Positions 18,952 to 28,103 are shown, counted from the stretch's first letter. The stretch: 64,000 nucleotides of DNA from Isoptericola sp. BMS4 (GCF_011634835.1 NZ_SIRP01000001.1:1252116-1316115); one strand, 5' to 3'. Notes: generated by a model not told the origin, from the sequence alone. A program made the numbers and translations.

Positions 18952-19658
18952 GCGACCTCGCGGTGGAGTTCGCGGGGGAGTGGTTCCGCCCCGACCCCGC
19001 GGGCGTGTTCGAGATCGGGCGCGAGGGGGACCTCGCGCTCGACGACAACCCGTACCTTCATCGGCGCTTCCTCCAGCTCACCCATGTGTCCGGGCTGTGG
19101 TGGCTCGGCAACGTCGGCAACCGGCTGGCGGCGACGGTCTGCGACGCGGCAGGCGGGGTGCAGTCCTGGCTCTCCCCGGGCAACTCCATCCCGATCGTGT
19201 TCCCGTCGACGTCGATCGTCTTCACCGCCGGGCCGACGACCTACGAGCTCGTGGCCAGCCTCAGCCCGTCCCCGTACGCGGAGATCCGTACCGAGGAGCC
19301 CGACGGCGGCGCCACGACGATCGGCATGATCCCGTTCACGACGAGCCAGCGGCAGCTCGTGCTGGCGCTGTGCGAGCCGATGCTGCGTCGCGACGGGACC
19401 GGGCTGTCGGAGATCCCGTCGTCGGCGGAGGCCGCGAGCCGCCTCGGCTGGACCACCACCCGGTTCAACCGCAAGCTCGACAACGTGTGCGAGAAGCTCG
19501 ACAAGGTCGGGGTGAAGGGCCTGCGCGGCGGTACGGGCGGGCTCGCCACGAACCGGCGGGCGCGGCTGGTGGAGTACGCGGTGGCGTCGCGGCTCGTCAC
19601 GGCGGCCGACCTCCCGCTGCTCGACGAGGCCGACGGCGACGCGCAGGGGACGCCATGA
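18948..19658 (+). CDS. FHA-like domain fused to a winged-helix-like domain
   Basis: The ATG overlaps the kinase stop (ATGA), giving 236 residues. Residues 10-105 look like an FHA beta-sandwich: FEIGREGDL near the start and NPYLHRRFL in place of the usual SRxH strand. The C-terminal half, after TTSQRQLVLALCEPML, has a helix-turn-helix pattern (SSAEAASRLGW, then TTTRFNRKLDNVCEKL). Similar layouts occur in actinobacterial FHA-like proteins. If the second domain binds DNA, this would be a kinase-responsive regulator encoded inside the locus and a candidate for binding the ATGGGGA-N4-TCCCCAT palindromes. That link is speculation. Confidence 0.7.
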   Translation: MSDLAVEFAGEWFRPDPAGVFEIGREGDLALDDNPYLHRRFLQLTHVSGLWWLGNVGNRLAATVCDAAGGVQSWLSPGNSIPIVFPSTSIVFTAGPTTYELVASLSPSPYAEIRTEEPDGGATTIGMIPFTTSQRQLVLALCEPMLRRDGTGLSEIPSSAEAASRLGWTTTRFNRKLDNVCEKLDKVGVKGLRGGTGGLATNRRARLVEYAVASRLVTAADLPLLDEADGDAQGTP

Positions 19659-19921
19659 GCGCGCGCCGCAGCAGGCCGACGCCCTGGCAGATGACGGTGG
19701 TGGGAGCCGTCGCCGCCGCCGCGATCGCCTTCGTGGTGATGCTCGCCGTGGGTGTGCTGCGCGACGGCGTGGGCACCGGGAACCCGCTCGACTACTGGGC
19801 GGCGCTCGGCCGCGAGCTGACCGACCCCGTGAACTGGCGCGTCGTCGGGGTGTGCGCCCTGCTCGGCGCGGCGGTGACGGCGCTGATCGAGCTGGTCGCC
19901 CACCTGCGCCGGCGACCCTAG
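19655..19921 (+). CDS. Small two-helix membrane protein
   Basis: This 88-residue protein overlaps the FHA-like gene stop by ATGA. Two hydrophobic segments are clear: MTVVGAVAAAAIAFVVMLAV and VVGVCALLGAAVTALIELVA, with the N-terminal basic stretch SARRSRP predicted to stay inside. No family was recognised. It lies directly before the FtsK/SpoIIIE ATPase gene with a 43-nt gap, so it may be a small membrane subunit of the same machine. It is easily missed because a longer, unrelated frame runs through the same bases. Confidence 0.7.
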   Translation: MSARRSRPTPWQMTVVGAVAAAAIAFVVMLAVGVLRDGVGTGNPLDYWAALGRELTDPVNWRVVGVCALLGAAVTALIELVAHLRRRP

Positions 19922-19964
19922 CGGGCGCCGTACCGAACCTGGAACGAACGAACCGAGGAGAGCG

Positions 19965-22900
19965 ATGCGCGTCAAGGTGACGCTCCGGCGCCCCGACACC
20001 ACGCACGACGACGTCGTCGTCACGGCGGACGCGGGGGCGACGATCGGCGAGGTGGCCTCCACCATCGCCCGGGTCGACCGCCACGGCCCCGCGGCGGGGG
20101 CCGCCGGCCCACGGACCCTGGAGGCCCGGCTGCCCGGCCAGGACCGCCCTGTCCGGCTCCCCGCCGATGCTGCCCTCGGTGAGGCATGGATCGGCTCCGG
20201 CGCGGAGATCGCGGTGGTCGACCTGGACCGCCCCGGCTTCGACTACCCGGGGTCGCGCGACGTGCGCGCGACCCTGCGGTTCGCGGACGGCAGCGGCATC
20301 GACCTGCCCGAAGGCAGCTGGGTTCTCGGTCGTGCCGCCGACTGCGACGTGGTGCTGAGCGACCCGCTGGTCTCCAAGCGGCACCTGCGCCTCGACGTCT
20401 CGGACGTCGTCGACGTCGTCGACCTCGGGTCCGCGAACGGCCTGCTCGTCGACGGGGACCACGTGCAACGGCTGCGCGTCGAGGGCAGCCAGCGCGTCGT
20501 CGTCGGGGACACGACGATGACGATCGAGCGGCGCCAGCCGCGCACGCTGTCCGGCGTGGCGCCCAAGGCCGGCCCGGTGGCGTTCACCCGCTCGCCGCGG
20601 GTGGAGGCGCGGTACAAGGGCGACGAGTTCGAGTCGCCGGAGGTGCCGAAGGAGACGGAGCCGCAGCCCTTCCCGTTCCTCGCGCTGCTGGCGCCGGTGC
20701 TCATGGGCGGTTTCATGCTGGCGATGGGCCGCGGCCCCATGGGCCTGATGTTCATCCTGCTGTCGCCGATCATGCTGGTCGGCAACTTCCTGACCCGCAA
20801 CAGGCAGACGCGCAAGCGCAAGGAACGCGACATCGCGCGCTTCGACGAACGCCTCGACGCCCTGCGCGACGCCCTCGGTGGCGAGGAGGAGACGGAGCGC
20901 TCCGTGCGTCTGCGCGAGGCGCCGGCGACCCAGCACGTCTTCGCCGAGGCGATGCGGCACGGGCCGATGCTGTGGACGCGCCGCCCGGAGCACTGGAGCT
21001 TCCTCAACGTGCGCTTCGGCATCGGCACGATGCCGTCGCGCAACACCGTCAAGGAGTCCGGCAAGGGCGCGCTCATCAAGGAGTACCAGGAGCGCCTGGA
21101 CGCCGTGGTGGACCGGTACTCCAGCGTCTCGGGCGTCCCGGTGGTCGAGAACCTGTACGACGCCGGCGCGCTCGGCTTCGCCGGACCGCCCGCGAAGGTC
21201 GCGGGCAGCCTGAACGCCGTCCTGATGCAGCTCACGGGCCTGCACTCGCCGTCGGAGCTGGTCGTCACCGGCATGGTGAGCCCGGTGTGGACCCAGCACC
21301 TGCAGTGGCTCACCTGGATCCCGCACACGTCGTCGCCGCAGAGTCCGGTCGAGGGGCACCACCTGGCCGACTCGGCGAGCGGTGCGGCCCGGCTGGTCGC
21401 CGAGCTCGAGGAGCTGGTCACGACCCGGCTGCGGGCGGCGCGCGGCGGGGCGCAGCGCCGCGGCGCCATCGACGAGGACGACGCGGCGCTCGAGCGGGGT
21501 GCCGAGGTCGGTGGCAAGAAGGCCGAGTCCGGCACGAGGTCGCCCGTGCCGGCCGTCGTCGTCGTGATCTCCGACGACATCGACGTCGAGCGGGCGCGTC
21601 TGGTGCAGCTCGCCGAGCAGGGCCCGGACGCGGGTGTGTACCCGCTGTGGATCTCGGCGGACACGGCGTACCTCCCGGCGGCCTGCCGCACGTTCGTCGA
21701 CCTCGGCCAGGAGGGGCCGCGGGTCGGCATGGTCCGCCTCGGTCGCTGGGTGGACGACGTCGAGCTCGAGGAGCTCGACGCCGCGGCCGCGCTCGACTAC
21801 GGCCGTCGGCTGGCCCCCGTGTACGACGCGGGCGCCATCGTGGCGGACTCCTCCGACCTTCCGCGGTCGGTGACGATGCCGACGCTCCTGGGGCACGACC
21901 TCTTCGAGGACCCCGGCGCGGTGATGGAGCGCTGGCGGCAGAACCTGTCGGTGTACGACCGCGCTCAGGCCGTGCCGCGCAAGCGCGCCGGTGCCCTGCG
22001 CGCCATCGTCGGGTCCGCGGGCATGGACGCCCAGCACCTCGACCTGCGTGCCCAGGGCCCGCACGCCCTCGTGGGCGGCACCACGGGCGCGGGCAAGTCG
22101 GAGTTCCTGCAGGCGTGGGTGCTCGCGATGGCCGCGGAGTACAGCCCGGACCGCGTGACGTTCCTGTTCGTGGACTACAAGGGCGGCTCGGCGTTCGCGG
22201 ACTGCGTGCAGCTGCCGCACTGCGTCGGCCTCGTCACGGACCTGTCGCAGCACCTGGTGCTGCGCGCTCTGACGTCGCTGCGCGCCGAGCTGCACCACCG
22301 CGAGCACCTCTTCAACCGCAAGAAGGTCAAGGACCTCCTCGAGCTGGAGAAGCGCGGCGACCCGGAGACGCCGCCGGCCCTCGTGATCGTCATCGACGAG
22401 TTCGCCGCTCTCGTGGGCGACGTGCCCGAGTTCGTCGACGGCGTCGTCGACGTGGCGCAGCGCGGCCGCTCGCTCGGCATCCACCTCATCATGGCGACCC
22501 AGCGGCCGGCGGGTGTCATCAAGGACAACCTGCGCGCCAACACCAACCTGCGCGTGGCGCTGCGCATGGCCGACGAGTCCGACTCGAGCGACGTCGTCGA
22601 CATCAAGGACGCGGCGCACATCGACCCGGCGATCCCGGGCCGTGGCGTCGTCAAGACGGGCCCCGGCCGCCTGCAGTCCTTCCAGTCCGGCTACGCCGGC
22701 GCCTGGAGCACGCGGGAGCCGGAGCGGGCGGCGATCGAGGTCGCCGGCCTGCACTTCGGCCGCGAGGAGAAGTGGGAGGAGCCCGTCGACCCGTCCGCGA
22801 GCGTGGACGACGACGTCGACCTCGGCCCCAACGACCAGCAGCGGCTGGTCGCGCAGATCACCGCGGCCTTCACCGCGGGGCGGCTGCCGGCGCCGCGGCG

Positions 22901-24437
22901 GCCGTGGCTGGACTCGATGGCCGACGCCTACGACCTGACGCGGCTGCACCAGCGGACGGACACCGAGATCCTGGTCGGCGTCGCCGACATCCCGGAGCAG
23001 CAGGCGCAGCGGCCCGTGTACTTCGAGCCGGACACGGACGGCCACCTCGGCGTGTACGGCACGGGCGGCGCCGGCAAGAGCACCGCACTGCGCACGCTCG
23101 CCGCGGCCGCGGGGATCACGCCGCGCGGCGGCCCCGTGCACGTGTACGGGCTGGACTTCGCCGCCGGCGCGCTGCGGATGCTGTCCTCGCTGCCGCACGT
23201 CGGCGGGATCGCCAAGGGCGACGACGTCGAGCGGGTGGTCGCCGTGATGCGGATGCTGCGTGGCGAGCTGCAGCGGCGTGGCGAGGAGTTCGCCGCGGTG
23301 TCGGCGTCGAGCATCACCGAGTACCGCCAGATCACCGGCCGCCATGACGTGCCGCGCCTCATGCTCCTGGTGGACGGGTTCCCCGGCTTCCGGGACGACT
23401 TCGAGGTCGGGGCGGGCCGCGCGGAGTGGTTCGACGTGTTCCGCGACATCCTCAACGACGGGCGCGCCCTGGGCATGCACGTCGTGTTCACCGCCGACCG
23501 CTCCGGTGCTGTGCCGACGTACGTGCGGTCCATGGTGCAGCGCAACCTGCTGCTGCGGATGACGGACGACGGGTACCTGGCGTTCAACGCGCCGCGCGAC
23601 GTCATCACGTCCGACTCCCCGAACGGGCGCGCGCTGCTCGACGGGCTGGAGGTGCAGGTCGCGGTCATCGGCGGGACGACGTCGGTCTCCGCGCAGGCGG
23701 CGGCGACCGAGCGCCTCGGCCGGTCCATGCAGGAGGCGGGCGTCCGGCCCGCCCCGCAGGTGCGGGTGCTGCCCACCGAGTACCGCGCGGACGAGCTGCC
23801 GCCGCGCCTCGACGGCCAGCCGGTGCTGGGCCTGGACGGCATCACGCTCGGTCCGGTGGGCTTCGAGCCGTCGGGGACGCTGGTGGTGGCCGGGCCTCCC
23901 GGCTCGGGCCGCAGCAACGCGCTCGTCTCGATCGGGCGGTCCGTGCTGCGAGCGAACCCCGACGCGCGGCTGTACCTGTTCGCGCAGGGCCGGTCGGCGA
24001 TCGCCGACAAGCTGCCCTGGACCGAGGTGGCGACGGGGATCGAGAAGGTCAAGGCGCTGGCCACGGTCCTGCTGGACGCGGTCCAGGACGACGACGTCGA
24101 CCCCGGCATCGTGGTGCTCATCGAGGGGATCAACGAGTACCTGCAGTCCCCGGCGGACAAGCCGATCCAGGACCTCACGAAGGCGATGCGCAACAGCGAC
24201 CACCTGCTCGTCGCCGAGGCGGAGACGGCCGGCTGGGGTGCCACCTGGCCGCTGCTCGGCGAGGTGAAGAACGGTCGCCGCGGGCTCATCCTGCAGCCGG
24301 AGAACCTCGACGGCGACACGATCCTCAAGACGTCGCTGCCGCGTGCGGGCAAGGGCGAGTTCCCCGTCGGCCGCGGTGCGTGGATCGCCCGCGGCAAGCA
24401 CACGCGGGTGCAGCTGCCGCTGGTCCTGGACGACTGA
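19965..24437 (+). CDS. EssC-like type VII secretion ATPase (beta-grasp, FHA, FtsK/SpoIIIE x3)
   Basis: This 1490-residue protein is the likely motor of the system. Residues 1-95 resemble a ubiquitin-like beta-grasp domain (VKVTLRRPD, then ATIGEVASTIA). Residues 105-190 are an FHA domain (LGRAADCDVVL, VSKRHLRL, DLGSANGLL). Two membrane helices lie at about 233-272. Three FtsK/SpoIIIE ATPase modules follow. The first is canonical, with Walker A GGTTGAGKSEF (Lys711) and Walker B VIDEFAAL (Asp811, Glu812). The second has GTGGAGKST (Lys1038) but a weak Walker B (LLVDGFPGF). In the third, Lys is replaced by Arg1316 in GPPGSGRS, and LIEGINEYL stands for Walker B. Three modules with decaying ATP sites are typical of EccC/EssC. 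FHA at the N-terminus is the Firmicutes EssC layout. RBS GAGGAGAG precedes the ATG. Confidence 0.9.
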   Translation: MRVKVTLRRPDTTHDDVVVTADAGATIGEVASTIARVDRHGPAAGAAGPRTLEARLPGQDRPVRLPADAALGEAWIGSGAEIAVVDLDRPGFDYPGSRDVRATLRFADGSGIDLPEGSWVLGRAADCDVVLSDPLVSKRHLRLDVSDVVDVVDLGSANGLLVDGDHVQRLRVEGSQRVVVGDTTMTIERRQPRTLSGVAPKAGPVAFTRSPRVEARYKGDEFESPEVPKETEPQPFPFLALLAPVLMGGFMLAMGRGPMGLMFILLSPIMLVGNFLTRNRQTRKRKERDIARFDERLDALRDALGGEEETERSVRLREAPATQHVFAEAMRHGPMLWTRRPEHWSFLNVRFGIGTMPSRNTVKESGKGALIKEYQERLDAVVDRYSSVSGVPVVENLYDAGALGFAGPPAKVAGSLNAVLMQLTGLHSPSELVVTGMVSPVWTQHLQWLTWIPHTSSPQSPVEGHHLADSASGAARLVAELEELVTTRLRAARGGAQRRGAIDEDDAALERGAEVGGKKAESGTRSPVPAVVVVISDDIDVERARLVQLAEQGPDAGVYPLWISADTAYLPAACRTFVDLGQEGPRVGMVRLGRWVDDVELEELDAAAALDYGRRLAPVYDAGAIVADSSDLPRSVTMPTLLGHDLFEDPGAVMERWRQNLSVYDRAQAVPRKRAGALRAIVGSAGMDAQHLDLRAQGPHALVGGTTGAGKSEFLQAWVLAMAAEYSPDRVTFLFVDYKGGSAFADCVQLPHCVGLVTDLSQHLVLRALTSLRAELHHREHLFNRKKVKDLLELEKRGDPETPPALVIVIDEFAALVGDVPEFVDGVVDVAQRGRSLGIHLIMATQRPAGVIKDNLRANTNLRVALRMADESDSSDVVDIKDAAHIDPAIPGRGVVKTGPGRLQSFQSGYAGAWSTREPERAAIEVAGLHFGREEKWEEPVDPSASVDDDVDLGPNDQQRLVAQITAAFTAGRLPAPRRPWLDSMADAYDLTRLHQRTDTEILVGVADIPEQQAQRPVYFEPDTDGHLGVYGTGGAGKSTALRTLAAAAGITPRGGPVHVYGLDFAAGALRMLSSLPHVGGIAKGDDVERVVAVMRMLRGELQRRGEEFAAVSASSITEYRQITGRHDVPRLMLLVDGFPGFRDDFEVGAGRAEWFDVFRDILNDGRALGMHVVFTADRSGAVPTYVRSMVQRNLLLRMTDDGYLAFNAPRDVITSDSPNGRALLDGLEVQVAVIGGTTSVSAQAAATERLGRSMQEAGVRPAPQVRVLPTEYRADELPPRLDGQPVLGLDGITLGPVGFEPSGTLVVAGPPGSGRSNALVSIGRSVLRANPDARLYLFAQGRSAIADKLPWTEVATGIEKVKALATVLLDAVQDDDVDPGIVVLIEGINEYLQSPADKPIQDLTKAMRNSDHLLVAEAETAGWGATWPLLGEVKNGRRGLILQPENLDGDTILKTSLPRAGKGEFPVGRGAWIARGKHTRVQLPLVLDD

Positions 24438-24447
24438 GCGGGAGGGG

Positions 24448-24469
24448 CGATGGGGAGGTCTCCCCATCG
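24448..24469. promoter_or_regulatory. Palindromic operator candidate, copy 2
   Basis: A 10-bp inverted repeat contains ATGGGGA-N4-TCCCCAT (N4 is GGTC). It sits directly after the FtsK/SpoIIIE stop and about 75 nt before the WXG100-like gene. The 13 bases TCTCCCCATCGAC are also present at copy 3. TAACGT, a plausible -10 box, starts 20 nt after the repeat, so the site would overlap a -35 region. Confidence 0.65.
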
Positions 24470-24543
24470 ACCCCCCGGACACGCTGGGCTAACGTGCTGC
24501 TCGGCGGTGAGACGACGAGCGTGTGCGAGAACGAGGGGGAGAC

Positions 24544-24846
24544 GTGGCCGGGTACGACCTGTCGATCGACATGGACCAGTTGACGACGCTCAAGGAAGAC
24601 CTCAAGGCGATCACCGACGAGCTGGAGAACGCCGACGCGAACGCGCAGGCCGCCGCCGACGCGACGGGTCACGACGACCTGCGCGACCGCGTCAACGACT
24701 TCGCCGACAAGTGGGAGATCAAGCGCGGCGAGATGCTCGAGAACGTCAAGAAGCTGTCGGACATCATCGCCCAGATCGCGGACACGTTCACGGAGATCGA
24801 CACCGAGCTGGCGAAGTCGCTCGAAGAGTCGGCCGGGAAGAAGTAG
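24544..24846 (+). CDS. WXG100-like helical protein, unit A
   Basis: A GTG start with GAGGGGGA upstream gives 100 residues, the standard WXG100 length. The protein is almost entirely helical and acidic. Two long amphipathic helices flank a central stretch containing a single Trp (DKWEIKRGEM, Trp57). There is no exact WXG triplet, but the Trp lies in the helix-hairpin region as in other divergent members. Small proteins like this are exported, usually as dimers, by EccC/EssC-type ATPases, and this gene directly follows that ATPase. It is paralogous in pattern to the gene at 31915, which has HDWSERRSTL at the equivalent place. Confidence 0.75.
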   Translation: MAGYDLSIDMDQLTTLKEDLKAITDELENADANAQAAADATGHDDLRDRVNDFADKWEIKRGEMLENVKKLSDIIAQIADTFTEIDTELAKSLEESAGKK

Positions 24847-24858
24847 GGATCCAACACC

Positions 24859-26322
24859 ATGAGTGACACGCAGTGGCAGGAGCTCGACGGCGAGGCGAGC
24901 GTCGTCGAGTCCAAGGGTCGTACGTACACGGAGCTCGCCGAGGCGATCACGCGCTCGGTCGGCACCCTCCAGCAGATCGTCGACGACACCAACACGACCG
25001 CGAAGTCCATGGAGGCGACCCGCAAGCTCGCGGGAGAGGTGCGCGAGGACATCGAGAAGGCCCGCGACCGCTACTCCACCACGGGTGAGGCGCTGAGCAC
25101 CTACGGTGCCGCGCTGCGGGGCGCGAAGAACGAGGCCGACCCCGCCGCGGAGAAGCTGCGGACCCTCCGCGACCAGCTCGAGGACGCGCGGGCCACCGCG
25201 CGCATCGCCGAGAGCCAGGTGGACGACCTCCCGGACGACGCGAGCCAGGCCGACAAGGACGAGGCGAACCGCGCGGCGTCCGGGGCCAGCTCCACGGTCT
25301 CCGGACTGGAGCACGACATCCAGGTCCAGGAGGCGTACTGGAACAGCGGCCACGGCGACAAGAACAGCGCCGCCAGCACGGCGATGTCGAAGATCGAGGA
25401 GGTCGTGTCGGGCGACAGGGTGCACGGCCTCGAGGACAGCACCTGGGACAAGATCAAGAACGTCGCCAAGGGCATCTACAAGGTCTTCAAGGTCATCTGC
25501 GACATCGCCGGCATCCTGGCGATCTTCCTCTCCTGGGTCCCGGTCCTGGGACAGATCCTCATGGTGCTCGCCGCCATCGGCGCGATCATCTCGATCGTGG
25601 AGAGCATCGTGAAGTTCGCGCGCGGCGAGATCGGCTTCGGGGCGATGCTCCTCGGGGTGGGCCTCGGTGTGATGGGCCTCTTCGGCGGCAAGGCGATCAG
25701 CTCGGTCGCGAAGTACGCGAAGGCGCGCTCGGTCGTGCAGACCGCGGCACGCATGAGCAACGGCGCCGCGAAGGCGAAGTTCGGCAGCGCGCTGCTCAAG
25801 AGCTCGCGCAAGACGTTCGCGCTGACCAAGGGGCAGCGTGTCACCGAGGTGCTGAAGTCGCCGTTCGTCCGCACGGCGGGCGACAAGGCCGTCGCGGGGA
25901 TGGTCAAGAACGGACTGTACAAGAACGCCTTCAAGTCGTGGCGCGGCTCTCAGTTCCCCCTGCCGTACAAGGACGGCGCGGCGCGCTTCGCCCTGGGCAA
26001 CGACGACGTCGTGGACATGATGAGCCACTTCAGCCAGACCGGGCTGCGGATCGACAACGTCACGGCCAACGCGCAGTCCATCGCCGCGGTGGGCGCCGTG
26101 TTCAACCAGACGGCGAACCTCGCGAACAACGCCGCCAAGCTCGGGTCCTCGATCGGTGGTGGTGACGGCTGGGGGTCGTACGAGGGAAGCAACTCCCTGG
26201 CGAGCAGCGGCGCGGGCGGGAGCTGGGGCAAGATCACCGGGCTCGGCGTCAACATCAACAACGACGTCGGTGCCGTCCAGGACGTGACCGAGCACGATGG
26301 CTACGTGGCGGGCTCCTGGTGA
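24859..26322 (+). CDS. Putative T7SS substrate with coiled-coil N-terminus and hydrophobic centre, unit A
   Basis: The protein has 487 residues. Residues 1-175 are helical and coiled-coil-like (repeated AEAI, RKLAGEVREDIEKARDRY), similar to type VII substrate N-terminal domains. Residues 205-290 are very hydrophobic, with ILAIFLSWVPVLGQILMVL then glycine-rich LGVGLGVMGLFGGKAI. The rest is basic, then Gly/Ser-rich, ending in VAGSW. The unit B protein at 32199 has the same plan, including WVPILGQFL and a Trp C-terminus. I see no nuclease, deaminase or other toxin domain, so it may be a structural or pore-forming secreted protein rather than an enzyme. It lies 12 nt after the WXG-like gene. Confidence 0.75.
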   Translation: MSDTQWQELDGEASVVESKGRTYTELAEAITRSVGTLQQIVDDTNTTAKSMEATRKLAGEVREDIEKARDRYSTTGEALSTYGAALRGAKNEADPAAEKLRTLRDQLEDARATARIAESQVDDLPDDASQADKDEANRAASGASSTVSGLEHDIQVQEAYWNSGHGDKNSAASTAMSKIEEVVSGDRVHGLEDSTWDKIKNVAKGIYKVFKVICDIAGILAIFLSWVPVLGQILMVLAAIGAIISIVESIVKFARGEIGFGAMLLGVGLGVMGLFGGKAISSVAKYAKARSVVQTAARMSNGAAKAKFGSALLKSSRKTFALTKGQRVTEVLKSPFVRTAGDKAVAGMVKNGLYKNAFKSWRGSQFPLPYKDGAARFALGNDDVVDMMSHFSQTGLRIDNVTANAQSIAAVGAVFNQTANLANNAAKLGSSIGGGDGWGSYEGSNSLASSGAGGSWGKITGLGVNINNDVGAVQDVTEHDGYVAGSW

Positions 26323-26954
26323 CCCGCCAGATCGCCGGGTTCGAGCTCCGGCTGCCTGAGTCGTGGGTGGCGGTGCCGACCGACGCGCCCGCGAGCGTCC
26401 CTGAGTGGGCGACGTCGACGGCGGCGGCCCTCGTCGCCGACGTGGGCACCTCGGGCGGGCACGACCTCCCCGTGGAAGAGCTCGCGGGCGGGCTCGCACG
26501 GCAGCTGGAGGACGTCGCTCGCGCCGTCGCGGACACCGGGATGCCCGGGCTCGTGACCGGAGCGCTGGTCCGCCGTCCGGAGCTCGGGGTGGTCGATGCG
26601 ATGGTCACCGTCACGGCGCAGCCGGACCTGGCGTCGGACGAGTTCGCGGCGCAGCTCGCCGAGGCGGTGGAGAGCTCGGACGAGCACGACTACGCGTTCG
26701 CGGGCCAGGTCGACGGCGCCGTCGAAGCGGGGGACGTCACCGGGCTGCACGCGATGATCACGCACTTCGGCGAGTTCGGCGAGGAGGGGACGGGCATGCT
26801 CGAGGAGCGGGTGGTGCTCGGCGTCTTCCCCGCCGACAGCCGCGACATGGTCGAGGTGACGGCGGTGGCGCGCAGCGTAGGGACCTTCGACGACATGCCC
26901 CAGGAGATGCTGGACCTGCTCGCGGGGCTCTCGGTGGAGACGGAGGCGGTATGA
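26319..26954 (+). CDS. Uncharacterised alpha/beta protein of T7SS unit A (first)
   Basis: GTG overlaps the previous stop (GTGA), giving 211 residues. No signal peptide or membrane helix is visible. The sequence begins with GFELRLPESWVAVP, a strand-rich start followed by a mixed alpha/beta body with two or three helix-rich acidic stretches. The opening recalls LpqN/Mog1-type folds, but the resemblance is weak. It forms a four-gene translationally coupled set with the WXG-like protein, the large substrate and the next gene. A chaperone, immunity or accessory role is possible; nothing in the sequence decides it. Confidence 0.65.
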   Translation: MTRQIAGFELRLPESWVAVPTDAPASVPEWATSTAAALVADVGTSGGHDLPVEELAGGLARQLEDVARAVADTGMPGLVTGALVRRPELGVVDAMVTVTAQPDLASDEFAAQLAEAVESSDEHDYAFAGQVDGAVEAGDVTGLHAMITHFGEFGEEGTGMLEERVVLGVFPADSRDMVEVTAVARSVGTFDDMPQEMLDLLAGLSVETEAV

Positions 26955-27592
26955 CGCAGGAAGCGGCCCCGGAGCTGAAGGTCCTCGGTGGCGAGGTGCG
27001 GGTCATCGTGCCCGGGACCTGGGTCAGCATCCCGCTGGAGTCGGCCGAGCGGGCCACGGCGTTCATCAAGCGCCTCGTCAAGCGGCAGGTCGGCACCGCG
27101 GACCAGCTCGCGCGCATGCGCCGCCAGGCCGTCGAGGAGCTGCTCGCCACGGCACGCGAGGCCGTCGGCGCGGGGGTGCACACCTATCTGATGTCGTTGG
27201 AGATCGCCCCCGGTGTCCCGTTCCCCGCGGCCCTCCTGATGACGGACGACGAGTGGCCTGCCGCGGCGGCTCCGCTCGCGGCAGACGGCGACTACGAGGC
27301 CGCCCTCCGCGCCGCGTACCCGGACGGCGAGGTCGCGGTCCAGCGGAACGGCCGTCCCGCCGCCCGCGTCGTGGAGATGTCCCAGGGCCGGGCCGGGGAC
27401 GGGGACGATGCGGTCGACGTCCTGACGATGCGGCTCGAATACCACATGCCGCACCCGAAAGACCCCGCGAGGATGCTGTTCGTGCGGGTCAACGTGTCCG
27501 ACATCCCGTCGGCGGAGCCGTTCGCCGTGCTGTTCGACGAGATCGTCGACTCGATCGAGTTCCTGGACGACGAGGGCGACGACCGGTCCTGA
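26951..27592 (+). CDS. Uncharacterised alpha/beta protein of T7SS unit A (second)
   Basis: This 213-residue soluble protein is linked to the preceding gene by ATGA. Its N-terminus contains VIVPGTWVSIPLESAERA followed by IKRLVKRQVGTADQLARMRR. The last gene of unit B (34693) has a matching block, FVYPNGWWPVPLDDAERI then VRRLGRRDDQARARR, so the two are paralogues and probably do the same job for their units. The fold looks like an alpha/beta sandwich. No catalytic motif was recognised. Confidence 0.68.
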   Translation: MTQEAAPELKVLGGEVRVIVPGTWVSIPLESAERATAFIKRLVKRQVGTADQLARMRRQAVEELLATAREAVGAGVHTYLMSLEIAPGVPFPAALLMTDDEWPAAAAPLAADGDYEAALRAAYPDGEVAVQRNGRPAARVVEMSQGRAGDGDDAVDVLTMRLEYHMPHPKDPARMLFVRVNVSDIPSAEPFAVLFDEIVDSIEFLDDEGDDRS

Positions 27593-27628
27593 CGGGCGTC
27601 CCGGGCGACGGGTGCGTCGGCGCGGCGA

Positions 27629-27889
27629 TCAGTCGCCCGCGCCGTCCTCGTCCTCCATCCGGGCGACGTTCTGGTTCGTCCGGCGAACCATGGACAGTCC
27701 GGCCCAGACGGAGATCACGAGCACGATCACGACGACCGTGACCCAGCCGCCGACCGCGGCGAACGCGCTCGGGGCGGCGACGTTGGCGACCACACCGAGC
27801 ACGCAGATCACCACGGCCGCGGCGAGCGCCCAGCTCGCCGGCCGCATGGCCTGGCCGGCCTGGGCCCCCGTGTTCTTCCTGTTCGCCAT
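27629..27889 (-). CDS. Small two-helix membrane protein, copy A
   Basis: This is an 86-residue protein on the opposite strand from the secretion genes. The ATG is preceded by AGGAGC. A charged, Asn/Gln-rich N-terminus (MANRKNTGAQ) leads into two hydrophobic segments, ASWALAAAVVICVLGVVAN and GGWVTVVVIVLVISVWAGLS, and an acidic tail. A clearly homologous gene lies at 30968-31378, and the two share a 24-nt identical element upstream. Function is unknown. Confidence 0.75.
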   Translation of the reverse strand: MANRKNTGAQAGQAMRPASWALAAAVVICVLGVVANVAAPSAFAAVGGWVTVVVIVLVISVWAGLSMVRRTNQNVARMEDEDGAGD

Positions 27890-27977
27890 CCGTCCGCTCC
27901 TGTCGAGGTCAGCACGTCCCGCTGTCATGTCGTCCGGCACCCGGCGGCGGTCGCCGCGTCGGAGTCCCGGACGTACG

Positions 27978-28001
27978 CATCGTGCCACGTGGCAGGGCGT
28001 C
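27978..28001. repeat. 24-nt direct repeat with TGCCACGTGGCA palindrome, copy 1
   Basis: This 24-nt stretch is identical to 31441-31464 and contains the perfect palindrome TGCCACGTGGCA at 27983-27994. It lies in the divergent region between the small minus-strand membrane gene (94 nt away from the palindrome) and the plus-strand membrane gene at 28104. The palindrome suggests a regulator binding site carried along by duplication. Confidence 0.65.
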
Positions 28002-28103
28002 CGTGGGACCGCCCGCGCCGCCACACCCGTGCCGTGGTCTATGGTGCCGCCGAGGCACCAGGAAGCACGTGACCGTGATCGAGCGCCCGAGACGGAGACG
28101 AGA

